Source: Taxillus chinensis (taxonomy: Eukaryota; Streptophyta; Magnoliopsida; Santalales; Loranthaceae). Taken from it: DNA of 64,000 nt. The notes beneath the pieces are model-generated. The model made no database searches. It saw only the letters and a program-made list of their open reading frames with translations, and had not been told where the DNA came from. Positions 1 to 10,707 of the stretch are shown here, in pieces (positions within the stretch are counted from its first letter, which is position 1; each line of letters begins with the position of its first letter). The stretch is from the NCBI GenBank assembly GCA_023512835.1, contig CM042092.1, forward strand, positions 52,458,400-52,522,399, written 5' to 3'. The translations under genes and the position numbers were made by a program.

Positions 1-878
1 TGTTGATCCACCTCAACCTACTGCTGCCGCTGCTTCACAACCACGGAGTTCTTGCTTCACTTTGACAAAGCCACCCAAATTCACACCTGAGCTTTTCTCC
101 CAGTGGAAAGCTCGCATGAGAATGTTCATGGTTTGCCATGATCATCTCATGTGGCCATGTCTTCATCAGGAGATACCCACTCCGATGACAATCAGAGAAG
201 TTGGATTAGAAGACCAAAGACTGATGCCGAACTCACCAATGATGAAAGAGCCTGGCAGTGTGCTAACGAAAAGGCTCTGGCATATGTTACATCGTCTTTG
301 GATTTCGAGGCTTTCACGGACGTCCACGGCTGCACGACAGCGAAAGCGGTCTGGGATAAACTGACAATCCTCTATAAGGGAAGTCAGTCCAAAATGCAGA
401 ATGTTATCTGTACTCTCAGATAGAACTTTGAGAGTTTCAATCATAAACCGGGCGAATCACTCGAGAGCATCTATCGGAAATTCGGCAAGCTCATCCTGGA
501 ACTGAAAACTGTCAATGAGCATTATTCTCAATCTCAGATCAACGACAAGTTCTTTGGCTCCTTGCCGGATCGCTACTACTCCAAACAACTCTAGATCCAA
601 TCCGACAAGAACTGGCAGTATGTTTCCCTTGAAGAACTTTATGGAGAGCTACGGACTCACGAGGTCAGGTTTAAATACTCTGACCGAGACGAGAAAATAG
701 CCTGGAGAGAAAAGGGGGTAGCTCTCAAAGCTATGGAATGTCTCAGCATATTGAGGAATGATGATACGGGCGAGTCTGAGAATTCTGACTCTGACGAGTA
801 AGAGGAAATAGCTCTCCTTGTCAAATCCTTTGAGTGATTCCTACGAAAAAGCAGAAAAGGATTTAGAAGAGGCTCCTC
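1..878 (+). pseudogene. gag: Sirevirus gag remnant (UBN2-type)
   Basis: This is the capsid (Gag) remnant. A copia gag signature (FTPELFSQWKARM) is read in one frame to about position 155. The reading then shifts to frame 1, with LTNDERAWQCANEKALAYV, a region typical of UBN2-type gag, and the tail DEEEIALLVKSF shows only after skipping stops. In-frame stops lie near 421, 592, 799 and 835. The zinc knuckle expected just after 878 is absent because LTR fragment G begins at 879, and protease and integrase are missing too. The 5' end is outside the window. It is dead, but the family assignment is good. Confidence 0.75.
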
Positions 879-1441
879 TGTAATGACCCATGTTTTGGGA
901 TGTGAGGAGTTAGTCACAGTTTTGCCTTTTGAGTGGCAATTTTTTAGTTTTTGGGGAACTTCTACTCATGGAATTCAGCCAAATTATTTTATTTACCAAA
1001 TGGGAAACTTTTGACGAAAGAGGGCAGCCTAGGGAGGCAGAAATAGAGTGCACGTCATATGGGGCATTATGACGTGTAAGGTTTTTATTGCATGCCTGCC
1101 TTCTATATGATCCTAGGAAGCTTGGGGTAGAATTTCACAGCTTTTGGAGCTGCAAGTCATTTGGGGATATGACGTGCATTATGGCGTGTAACCATATTTT
1201 TGTACCGTCACCTTGATTTTATGATTCTAATAATCTTTTCCCAAAGGGCCATGTTAGAATTATGAGTATTTTGTCCTGTATGGATGCGGGAAGGTGGTAG
1301 CTTGTGCGATTAAAACTACGTCATTTTGATGCTGGGTTTCACTTAATCAAAACTACGTCGTTTTGATGTTGTGGGGTCTATATAAAGGGGTTCAGGCTTA
1401 GGTTTAGGGTTCTTTGGTTTCTTTTACCGCCGCAGCCGCCG

Positions 1442-1476
<35 letters not shown>

Positions 1477-1710
1477 ACCTTCGGATCATTGCCATGGTGG
1501 TTCGCTTGGGTGGACGGTGTATAGCGTGGAGGCAGGAGCAGAAGGACACTTGCAAGGTAGGGGTTCTGTCTTCTTGTACCTAATCCGGGGTTAGGCCCTG
1601 TGGTGAAGGAACACTTGGATATCGTTCTTGTTGTTATATTATTTATATGTAAATTCATATAGGTGTGATCTCCTATATGGATGTTGGCCTTCAATGGCAT
1701 GTTGTTTGGA
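879..1710 (+). repeat. Truncated chromovirus LTR (fragment G)
   Basis: Starts with TGTAATGACCC, the reverse complement of the ends seen in the minus-strand elements. It carries the same U3 landmarks in plus orientation: the palindrome doublet at 1309-1330 and 1346-1367, a TATA box (TCTATATAAAG) near 1378, a telomere-like TTTAGGGTT box and a (GA)n leader at 1446-1474. Homology runs to about 1710 and matches the D-type LTR best (GGCCTTCAATGGC then GTTGTTTGGA). The remaining several hundred bp of a full LTR are missing. The next bases are copia RT-linker codons, so a deletion removed the LTR end together with the copia zinc knuckle, protease and integrase. No target duplication can be tested. 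Confidence 0.8.
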
Positions 1711-3363
1711 CAGGTGGACTCGAAACCACCCTTCAGAACAAGTGATTGGTGATCCTACTGTTGGTGTAAGAACAAGAGCAGCCACCTCCAACATTTGTCT
1801 TTACTCATGTTTTCTATCTCAAATAGAACCAAAGGTGGTAGATGAAGCTCTTCAGGATTCGAACTGGATAGAAGCCATGCAAGAAGAGCTGAATCAATTT
1901 AAGAGAAATGATGTGTGGACACTAGTACCAAGGCCTAAGTCTCAACAAGTCATTGGAGTTAAATGGGTGTTCCGGAACAAGCTTGATATGGATGGAATAG
2001 TAATCCGGAACAAAGCCAAACCGGTAGCCAAAGGATATCGTCAAGAAAAAGGAATAGACTATGACGAGACCTTTGCTCCGGTAGCAAGACTTGAGGCAAT
2101 CAGAATGTTTTTGGTGTATACTCCATGTGAAAGCTTCATAGTTTATCAAATGGACGTCAAAAGCGCATTTCTGAATGGAGATCTTCAAGAGGAGGTGTAC
2201 GTTGAACAACCTCCCGGTTTCATTGAACCCAAGGCTGGACATCTAGTCTACAAGCTTTGGAAAGCCTTATATGGTTTGAAGCAAGCTCCAAGAGCCTGGT
2301 ACGACACATTGTCAGAATTTCTACTTGCTCACAACTTCTAAAAAGGGAAGATAGACACCACTTTATTCCTACGAAAAGAGAAAGGACATACTCTGATCGT
2401 ACAGATATATGTGGATGATATTTCGGATCATCAAATCCGAAGCTTTGTGAAGAGTTTGCAAAGTTGATGACTGACAAGTTTGAGATGAGTATGATGGGAG
2501 AACTGTCCAACTTCCTTGGAATAGAAGTCAAACAATTGAAAGAAGGGATCTTCATCAACCAAGGTAAGTACACACGTGACTTAATTAAGAAGTTTGCTAT
2601 GGAAGGTTCATCTCCCGTCAAGACTCCAATGCCAGTCAGTGCCAAGTTAGACCTTGATGTGGACGGCAAATCAGTAAATGTGATTGAATACAGAGGGATG
2701 ATAGGATCCTTGCTGTATCTTACAGCAAGTTGCCTGGACATTATGTTTGCAACCTGCATCTATGCAAGATATCATGCGAATCCAAAAGAGTCACATATGC
2801 TTCATGTCAAACGGATATTAAGGTATCTCAAAGGGACTATGAATTTGGGACTCTGGTACCCAAAGGAGTCCAACTTCATCTTATCCAGATATTCTGATGC
2901 TGATTTTGCTGGGTGTTGCATCGACAGGAAAAGCACAAGTGGTACATGTCAGTTTCTTGGAAATAGATTAATTTCATGGTTCAGTAAGAAGCAGAATTCC
3001 GTATCAACCTCTACTGCTGAGGCGGAATATATAGCTGCTGGGAGTTGCTGCGCACAGCTACTTCGGATGCAAAGTCAACTTACTAACTACGGTTTCGATA
3101 TGACATCTATTCCACTCTACTGTGACAACACCAGTGCAATTGCTATCAGCAACAATCCTGTCATGCACCCAAAGACCAAGCACATTGAGGTCCGGTATCA
3201 CTTCATTCGCGATCATGTTCTCAAAAAGCATATATCTCTTGAACATGTTGTTACTGAAGATCAACTAGCAGACATACTTACAAAGCCCCTACCTGATGCC
3301 AGATTCTCTGAACTACTCTTCCGATTAGGTATGATTGACTTTTCTGCATACCTTCACATTTAA
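1711..3363 (+). pseudogene. pol: Sirevirus pol remnant: reverse transcriptase and RNase H
   Basis: Copies element RNA to DNA and degrades the RNA strand. The segment opens with the linker [16 protein letters not shown] motifs follow: [39 protein letters not shown] and the catalytic YVDDI near 2409-2423. A stop follows LLAHNF at 2339-2341 and there is a frameshift just after YVDDI. From 2464 a clean frame encodes the RT end and RNase H, with DADFAGC, STSGTCQFLG, the S-TAEAEYIAA motif, CDNTSAI and the C-terminal LADILTKPLPD, ending at 3363. Integrase and protease, normally upstream in copia pol, are deleted. Identity is certain to superfamily; the copy is non-functional. Confidence 0.9.
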
Positions 3364-4800
3364 ATTACCCAACAGTATATTTTCTTTCAGAACTTGTATT
3401 TTGCTTTTATTGAAAGTAGAAGATACATACTGAACTTTATGTTGGTCATACTTACTGATTAACGTGTCTTATGCGTTTGATAAATATCAATTTTCATTAT
3501 GGGAGGATGCTTGCGTTTCCCGACTGAAGTCGTTTAAGCCAACATGATTAAAACTTATATGAATAACCTTTTTAGGATTTTATGATCTTAATTCTCACTC
3601 TCCACCACATGACAAATGCCGGTTCATATAGATTGCTCTATTAACATGTACAGTTGATGAAATTAAATGGGTTAGCTCAGAATGCCTGGTGGATGTACAT
3701 ACAGTCGCAGTCTGATCAGCTTCTGAAGTGGAGTTTCCTAAAAGGATAGACAACGCTAACCTTCTCTAGACAGGAAATGTCAACCGAGAGGATCGCACGA
3801 TCTACGGGGGAGAAAATGCTTTATCATTAATCCAAGTAATACCCCTCATATATGTCTCATGACCTCTTTCCGGGCTGTCTATTTGAGGGGGAGTCTTTCA
3901 CTGAGAGGATCGTATGATCTAAGGGGGAGCAAAAGCTTCATTTATTACCTCTGTAACGACCCCTTTTATGTCTCGGATGCTCTTTCCTCTAAACTTTCAC
4001 TTCCGAATCTGACTGGACATGCATTGTTGAATCAGAATTGTGGCATGTTTGGATGTTTTTCTTTCCTCAACCGTGTATTTTAATCGGACAATCATCTTCT
4101 TGCTTTTGACATGTGTTCATATCCCCAGTTTCACTCATGAATCCTAACTTGGGAAAATCATATGATTTTTAATTTATCTTAGCTATCACTGTCAGTATGA
4201 AGGTTTCGCTATGTTGACCTACATGAACTTATGTGTTTATCAGTTGTCATATGCATTTTCTTCAGTAATTTGATCATAATTCACATGTATGTGTTTTGTT
4301 ACTATTCTTACATATGCATAAGTTCTGTCTCCTTTTAGTTCGGATTATGATGTTCTCACTTAGACTATTTGATCCATATCCGTACTAACTCAACCTGTTA
4401 GTCTACTGTTCCTTTAGTTTATTTTTCAAGCTATAGGTTCAGATTCTCTTTGCACTTCATTGCTCTATCTTGTTTTGATGTCTCGGATTTGAAGTGTTGT
4501 GGTACTTCTTATTTCCTCGACACCAAGACAACAAAGGAATCATTCTTTATCAGCACTCAGCTTCTACGGACTCAGTTTGTATATCATCCGGATATAGTTC
4601 ACATAGACAATATCTAGCCCGGATGAGAGCCGGTTTAATTCCTCCCGACTCTTGGAATTCTCCATTCGCAATAAACCAAGTGATTATCTTACGTCGCATC
4701 TTTTTGAGGAGGAATAATGATGGTTCATTAAATGCACGTCTTGAGCCCGGTAATTTGTGTTTTCAAAATTCGGCAGTATGCATACAGTTGTCATTATTGA
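3364..4800 (+). other. Sirevirus post-pol non-coding region with internal polypurine tracts
   Basis: I see no convincing gene here. Three PPT-like runs occur: ACGGGGGAGAAAA (3804-3816), TTGAGGGGGAGT (3883-3894) and AAGGGGGAGCAAAA (3921-3934). Two of them end a duplicated block, GAGAGGATCG followed by a GATCTA, about 117 bp apart (about 3784-3812 and 3900-3929). Repeated PPTs downstream of pol are a reported Sirevirus hallmark. The rest is AT-rich and without features I recognise. Confidence 0.6.
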
Positions 4801-4935
4801 ATGGCTAGCACGATCGCCACGTCAACAGTTTACTCGACGGCGCTAATACATCAAGTCTAATGACATCGGATTGTCAGGCGGATCACTGCTCATCTCGCTT
4901 AAACTCAAGACCCACTAGCTTCCACGGAATAGGTC

Positions 4936-5000
4936 CTATTTATACTGAACTCTCTGCAAGCGCGAGGCTATCGCTTTCACTACTCCAAACCCTAAACCCT
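4936..5000 (+). promoter_or_regulatory. Candidate internal promoter and leader of the Sirevirus 3' ORF
   Basis: A TATA-like CTATTTATAC lies at 4936-4945, a pyrimidine-rich leader follows, and a telomere-like box AAACCCTAAACCCT lies at 4987-5000. The ATG is at 5059 in a good plant context (CCAATGGC). This arrangement matches plant polymerase II core promoters with a telo-box. It suggests that the 3' ORF could be made from its own transcript. The signal is inferred from sequence alone. Confidence 0.4.
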
Positions 5001-5058
5001 CGTTGTTCTTTATTCACCAAAGACCTCCCTTTCCTTCTCCTTAAATCTTCAAATTCCA

Positions 5059-7774
5059 ATGGCATCTCCCGCTCTCTACGGCGTTGTTCCTGGCCATCTT
5101 GTCGAATGGGCTGGCATTTCTGACCCTCCTACCTGGCTCGACGAGGTTCGCTCCTTGCTAGCCTCCAGTGGTCTCCTCGACATCGTCTCTGCCCCGGCTG
5201 ATCTTCTCATCTCAGACGTCCGATCTTTCTATGAGCACTTCGAATCCAGTGACCAGTCCATTGTCTCTGTTATTCGAGGTCAACCCATTAAGATCACTCC
5301 TCAAGTGATCCGTGACGTCTTCTATTTTCCAAGCGGCAGTGACTACCGCCCGAGTGCTCAAACCATGGCTACTGCCATGGGATGTCCCTCCAAAGTGAAG
5401 GAATACAAGCTGAAGTCTTTTCGAGGCCCCTATCGCTGTATGGCCACCATACTCAGCCGATGCTTACTGGCTCGCTCTACGGCTCTTGACTCAGTCCCGT
5501 ATGATTTTCTCCTAGCAATGTACGTGGTCTTTGAGCAATTGCCTCTAGACTGGGGCGATTTTCTTTTTTCGGGTTATGCGGAATGGCAAATGGAATTCGT
5601 CTTTCGGATGGATTCTCTCACAAATTTTCAGACATCTACGCCCCGCGCACTTCCAGGACCAGTTGACGATTCCGTTCCCGCAGAACTTTTACTTTCGTCA
5701 TCTCACCTCCAATGGGACGCTCACTGTCCGCCGTCCTCCTGTCTCTCGTGCACGTATTGTTGTATCAGAACATCAAGATAGTTCCATTGGTGACCCCACC
5801 CCCAGCTCGGGTCACGAGGTCAGCTCTACCCACCGGTCTTCTCGCATCTGGTCCGTTGCCGCTCTGGCACACTCCCGCAGTTCGTAGCATAGTGTTCGTG
5901 CTGCTCCTTCTGATGCTGCAGGGCCCTCTTAGCCGTTTCCACATGAGACTGTTTCTTCAGCCCCTCCTATTGATGCCCCTACTGTTATCCCTCTTGCTGC
6001 TGCTGCTGCCGATGTTGCTGCTGGTGCTCCTGCACCCACCTCTCCGGTGACTGCTGCCATTGCTGCTGTCATCGCTGACATACCTACCTCTCCTCCAGCT
6101 ACCTCTCCAGTATGCATTGTTGACCCTCAAGACTACCTCGACCATCTTCCCACCGACATTCTGACTGACTGCTGGCTCCATTTCAGTCTAGCTCACACTG
6201 CTGACATCCCTAAATCTGGTCTCCGGGTGTATTACACCAAACATACCCAAACCCCGGAAGCCATGATTATTTGGAACTCTAAACACGGTTTTCTAACGCC
6301 GTCTCTACTTCAGGCCGGACCTCCAACTACTTCTACCTCTTCCGGACCTGCTCCAGACGCACGGACTCCTATCCCTGCTGAGGCTAGTCCCTCCTCTCCT
6401 GCGGACATTCCCCTCATTGACCTCTCCGGTCAAAGTGGCTCTGCTACACCTACTGCTGCTGCTGTTCCCTCATCGTTCTCTCCACCTGCTGACTCCTCCG
6501 CCCTGCGCACTCTTGCACCTTTACATGCGGGGAAGTCCTCAAAGGCTCCTGCCTCTGGCCTTGGGTGTCCCTCTTTTGCCACGATCTTGTCTGGAGCCGC
6601 GGTCTCTGCGAAGCTTGATCGTATTGTGAAGGACAATCACTCCCGGGCCCAGGTCATTGCTGATAAAGTTGATGAAATCAGGACCCAGATCCTTTCCGCT
6701 CTCTCCAACTCCTCTCTCTCCCTGGATCGGAAGTTGGATCTTATTGCCCACTCTGTTTCAGGCCTATCCACTTCTGTCCGGGATCTGACTTAGGTTGTGG
6801 GTCGTCCCTCTCGCCCTCCTCCCCGATCTGCCAAACAGGGGGAGAATGCCCCATCAGATCCATCTCCTTCGACTACTGCTCCTGATACTACTGACGTTCC
6901 CAGCCGAAGAGCTATACTTACTCTTCCTCTGGGCCTCCCGGTTCCCAAACACAGTCGCTTCTCTGGACCATCCAGTGCTGCTCCAGCTCTTTCTGACCAT
7001 CCTAGCTCCTCCACTGCAACTCCCTCCTCATCTGCTCAGGCTCTGCAAGTCACGTTTCTCCCATCATACACGGAATTGGACTCATATGATACAGATGGGC
7101 GTGTACATGTAGCCATGTTAGCATATGCGAGTGCTGCTCCATCTACCCCAAAAAGGTTTTTGTCATCTCTGTCCCCTTTCTCCCATGAAGACCTAAGCAC
7201 CCTACTGTCGGAGAAAGGACAATTCTCCACTAAGGACATTGACAACTTTACCTTGGCGGTGAAGGAAGAGATGAGGCTGTTCCCCACCTTGTACCAAGAA
7301 GAGCATCTGATCGATATCCTACCATGCTGGCTTGATCACTACCTTCCTGAAATGGACTTCCTTCAGACCCTCATCAATGGAATAGCAGAGAACAGTAAGC
7401 CATGGAAAGATCTTACAACTGTTCTCATTCCATACAGGATCAGCACTCCTCATCACATGCTCGCAGTCTTCTCTATCAAGGATAGGAGAGTTGTTCTGCA
7501 TGACTCTCATCAGGTTGTGGGACACCAGATGAGAAGAAGCCAACTTGGACCACTGCTCCGGACTCTGTTAGATGCTGTCAGACAGACTGGACTCTTCGAA
7601 TCAATTGGCCAACCTCCTCTGCCTCCCAATGCTCTTCTCAATTCAACAATTCTGAGCAAAGGAGAAGTTCCCCAACAACCTGACGGAGAAAGCTGTAGAG
7701 CCTATGTCTGCTAATTTATTAGGCACCTTTTGAAGTATGATCCTAACTGGAATTATTTTTTTCTAGTGCACTAA
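5059..7774 (+). pseudogene. Sirevirus extra 3' ORF: plant-transposon-protein-like N-terminus, Ulp1/C48-like C-terminus
   Basis: Occupies the place of the env-like gene of SIRE elements. It starts MASPALYG in frame 1, shifts to frame 2 near 5600-5640, and then stays in frame 2 to 7774 with stops at 5885-5887, near 5930, 6791-6793 and 7712-7714; about 900 codons overall. Residues about 50-180 (VRSFYEHF, IRGQPIKITPQVI, FRGPYRCMA, LPLDWGDF) resemble the 'putative plant transposon protein' domain seen in many plant TE ORFs. A low-complexity Ala/Pro/Ser/Thr middle follows. Near 6600-6790 lies a weak helical segment (VIADKVDEIRTQIL). The last 180 codons resemble a Ulp1 peptidase. No transmembrane segment is evident, so a true envelope role is not supported. 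Its real function is unknown. Confidence 0.6.
7250..7774 (+). other. Ulp1/C48 cysteine-peptidase-like domain in the 3' ORF
   Basis: In frame 2 the sequence gives PHHMLAVFSIKDRRVVLHDS (His codon 7451-7453, Asp codon 7502-7504), then PQQ (7670-7678) and ESCRAYVC (Cys codon 7694-7696). Ulp1/SENP-type C48 peptidases have His-Trp, an Asp-Ser 17 residues later, and PQQ then a Cys followed by a VC; the spacing here agrees. The Trp after His is replaced by His, and the usual Asp-Cys-Gly is Ser-Cys-Arg. The frame continues FIRHLLKYDPNWN beyond a stop at 7712. The peptidase activity is inference; the current copy is broken. Confidence 0.5.
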
Positions 7775-7980
7775 AGAGCAGCCTAAGCGGCTAAGGGAGC
7801 ACGCAAGCAACTAAAATCTTCAAGTACAGTAAGCCTTACAATTCTTAGTATAACTTTTGTACTAAGGCTTACTTTGTATTATGGTTGCTGACATAGTGGA
7901 AATTTCTTTTGTTTATCCTTATCTCTATGTATATCTTGCTGCCTAACCAGATCAGATTACAAAGGGTTTGGCATATCCAT

Positions 7981-7992
7981 ATTGGGGGAGAT
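7981..7992 (+). promoter_or_regulatory. Polypurine tract of the Sirevirus element
   Basis: ATTGGGGGAGAT lies immediately before the LTR start TGTTGG at 7993. This is the expected plus-strand primer position and matches the core GGGGGAG of the internal tracts near 3804-3934 and the run at 6836-6843. Confidence 0.75.
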
Positions 7993-9076
7993 TGTTGGAT
8001 CAAACCTAGAATTTGGATGATGCGGATCAAACCCTATGTAATTTGATTTAAGATGTTTCATGTTTATTCTAAGTCTGTGCAGAAGATGAAACTTTAATCC
8101 GGACCAACTCCTGTAAGAGCAAAGCAAAGGACAGGATATATAATCATGATCCGGATTATCATGAGTGTCGTTAAACACTTGGTAAATAACCAAGTCTTCA
8201 TCCGGAGTAAGGACCCTTCATACAGACTAATCACTTGACAAAATGACTAAGGAATCCGCGCTTTTATTATTAATTGGTTTAAGTCAATTTATGCGGAATG
8301 AGAATCCGAGTCTACAACTCGTACGGAGTAAGAGAGATTTATTGCGGAGAATGAATTAAGTCTTTCACTCTAGCTGTCTAAGGAAAAGAAGATACAGACT
8401 AAGGAATCCAAGCCTTTCATTCAAGTGGAGTAAGAAATGACTGATGCGGAGTAAGGACAATTGATGCGGAATAAGGAATCCGAACCATTACTCAAACGGA
8501 GTAAGGAACTCACGCGGAGTAAGGAAGCGCTGATGCGGAATAAGGATATCGCATATCTACCTTTTGCAAAGTAAGGAAGTGCTGACACGGAATAAGGATT
8601 TCGGGACTTCATGTACACAGAGTAAGCAATAACTGACACGGAGTAAGGATCTGAGCCTCGTTGATACGGAGTAAGGAAACTTACTACGGACTAAGAAGAC
8701 GCTGCTTCATCTTTTCCAAGCCGCATTTAATGTTCAGCTCGCTGTGTCCCGATGTAAGACAAACTCATTGAAGATCTAAACCGTCCTACACGTGGAACAC
8801 TCGGAGATGTGGATGCAGTCCCAAATGCAATTAGAATCAAGCGAAGTAATTCAGTTCACTTATGCTTCCAATATTTCGAGGTCCACATCCGTAGCAGTTA
8901 TAGTAGAAGCATTTTTTGAGAAGAACTTAATGTTTACATAGTGCTCGGAAAAAACAGTTCGAAGTTAGATTCCTAGGATGTCTATATATATCTGTAGTGT
9001 TATACATTCAAGAGTGTGCATATATACAAAGGAAGAACAGATACGCGCATGTAAGAGAGCTCATAGAGATTACTTA
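7993..9076 (+). repeat. Sirevirus 3' LTR, first part (U3, R, part of U5)
   Basis: Begins TGTTGGATCAAACC directly after the PPT. It contains the reiterated CGGAGTAAGGA array (8201-8700) and a TATA-like CTATATATATCT near 8982, followed by the likely transcript start. It is cut at 9076 by element A; the other part resumes at 18359. Without the insert the LTR is about 1.3 kb. Confidence 0.8.
8201..8700 (+). repeat. Reiterated CGGAGTAAGGA motif in Sirevirus U3
   Basis: More than fifteen degenerate copies of an 11-12 bp unit, GCGGAGTAAGGA or GCGGAATAAGGA, are spread over about 500 bp. Clear ones lie near 8203, 8444, 8465, 8495, 8514, 8535, 8588, 8639 and 8665. Spacing is irregular (about 20-50 bp), with intervening phrases such as AATCCG and CTGATG. 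It lies upstream of the TATA-like box, where transcription-factor sites would sit. Confidence 0.7.
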
Positions 9077-10529
9077 TGTCACACCCCAATTTCCTTTCAC
9101 TTGGAAACGGGTAGTGACTGCCCATGCCCGCACCCGAAGGGTCAAGGGGTTGGTGCAAGCACCTAAAAGGACTTATAACACGGGTGCTGTCCCAAACCTG
9201 TACAACCAGGCTAACATGCCACGGGCATGCTCCTGCTCCCAAACCATGCACACAAACAATAATTAAATAACAACCACGACCCAGTTCATTACATTTAAAA
9301 GGTCTCAAAGTTCAATACAACTCAATGGGGAAAGTTCCCATTTAAACCAGAATATACTGTTTACAAATAATCTCACACATAAAATAGAAATCCATAACAA
9401 AACAATGAAAACCAACATAGTCTTCAGCCTCAGTGGCCTATCCTCCAGCCCTTTCACCTACTGCCTGCCAAATCCTGCAAAAGAACAGTTTATGGGAAGG
9501 GTGAGCAAACCATAGCTCGAGAGGGATCCGGTCTCCCCAGGACCCGTCCCACTCAACAAGATGCATGACAAGTGTATGCTTGTGCTCGTGTCATGCCTAA
9601 AGCTAAAGCAACAAACATCACCCAGTAACACACCTTTTACCTGAGCCCACACTGGAGGGCAGAGGACACCCCGCCACCACGGCGACATGACATACCCCAT
9701 CCAGGCGAATGTTGCATGGACACCAATGCAACATTTTCCACCCGAGTCAGGTATAGTCAACCACCTCCTCGGGCACTATACCTACCCTCAGGAATGGGTG
9801 GAGACTTTGCCCACCGTCGTGAGTGCTACACCGAGACTCAGGACCGCAGTCCTGGCCAAATCTCAAGGGGTCCAGCTATCATGCCTGGCCCATAACTCAG
9901 CTCAATCCCATCACATTTGGTTGATCAATCTCAAACAACAATATAATCAGCTACAAAAGTACGGTTTAGTAACACATCTCAACTTAATGCAAAACAGCAG
10001 TGTTGCTCAACAGAGTATATCACAAAAAAGGTTCACACGGCCGACATGGTCGATTACAAACAATAACTACCAGCCTCACAGGCTTAAAACCAAACACGCA
10101 ACACACAACAGCCACACAGAAATATTATCAAACACGTAGTGAGCGTAGCCACACAAACATTTTATCAAACACCTAGTGGGCATGGACAACCCAACGATTT
10201 CCAGTCCACTCCCAAGCATCAAATCAACCAATATGCCATTGAAGGCCAACATCCATATAGGAGATCACACCTATATGGATTTACATATATATATAAGCAG
10301 GTATAGGACAGATACCCTAGGACAGAGAAAAACTGAGGAGAACGGAGTCCCTACCTTACAAACGTCCTCTGCTCTAGCCTCTACGATACACCGACCACCC
10401 ACGCGAACCTCTACGACCAAGATCCGAAGGTTCCCTCACTCTCTCTCTCTCTGCGGCGGCTGCAACAGCAAATAGAAAACCCTAAACCCTAAACCTAAGC
10501 CTCAATACCATTATATAGACACCACACAC

Positions 10530-10588
10530 ATCAAAACGACGTAGTTTTGATTTAGTGAAACCCAGGATCAAAACGACGTAGTTTTGAT
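10530..10588 (-). promoter_or_regulatory. U3 palindrome doublet upstream of TATA
   Basis: Two copies (10530-10551 and 10567-10588) of a 22-bp element with perfect 8-bp arms ATCAAAAC / GTTTTGAT around a GACGTA core. Starts are 37 bp apart. The pair lies just upstream of the TATA box on the element strand. It recurs in every chromovirus LTR here at 37-38 bp spacing: 1309/1346, 17874/17911, 21826/21863, 29221/29258, 38512/38549, 44500/44538, 51207/51244, 53332/53369, 56971/57008, 63693/63731. The ACGT core suits a bZIP-type site; that is inference. Confidence 0.65.
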
Positions 10589-10707
10589 CACACCAACTAC
10601 CACCTTCCCGCTTCCATACAGGGCAAAATACTCATAATTTCAACATGGTCCTTTAGATAAAAATCATTAAAATGACAAAACCAAGGTAACCATGCAAAAA
10701 TAAGTCT

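Noticed and set aside
5929..6181. Minus-strand alanine-rich frames in the Sirevirus 3' ORF
   Set aside because: Shadows of the GCT-rich low-complexity stretch of the plus-strand ORF.
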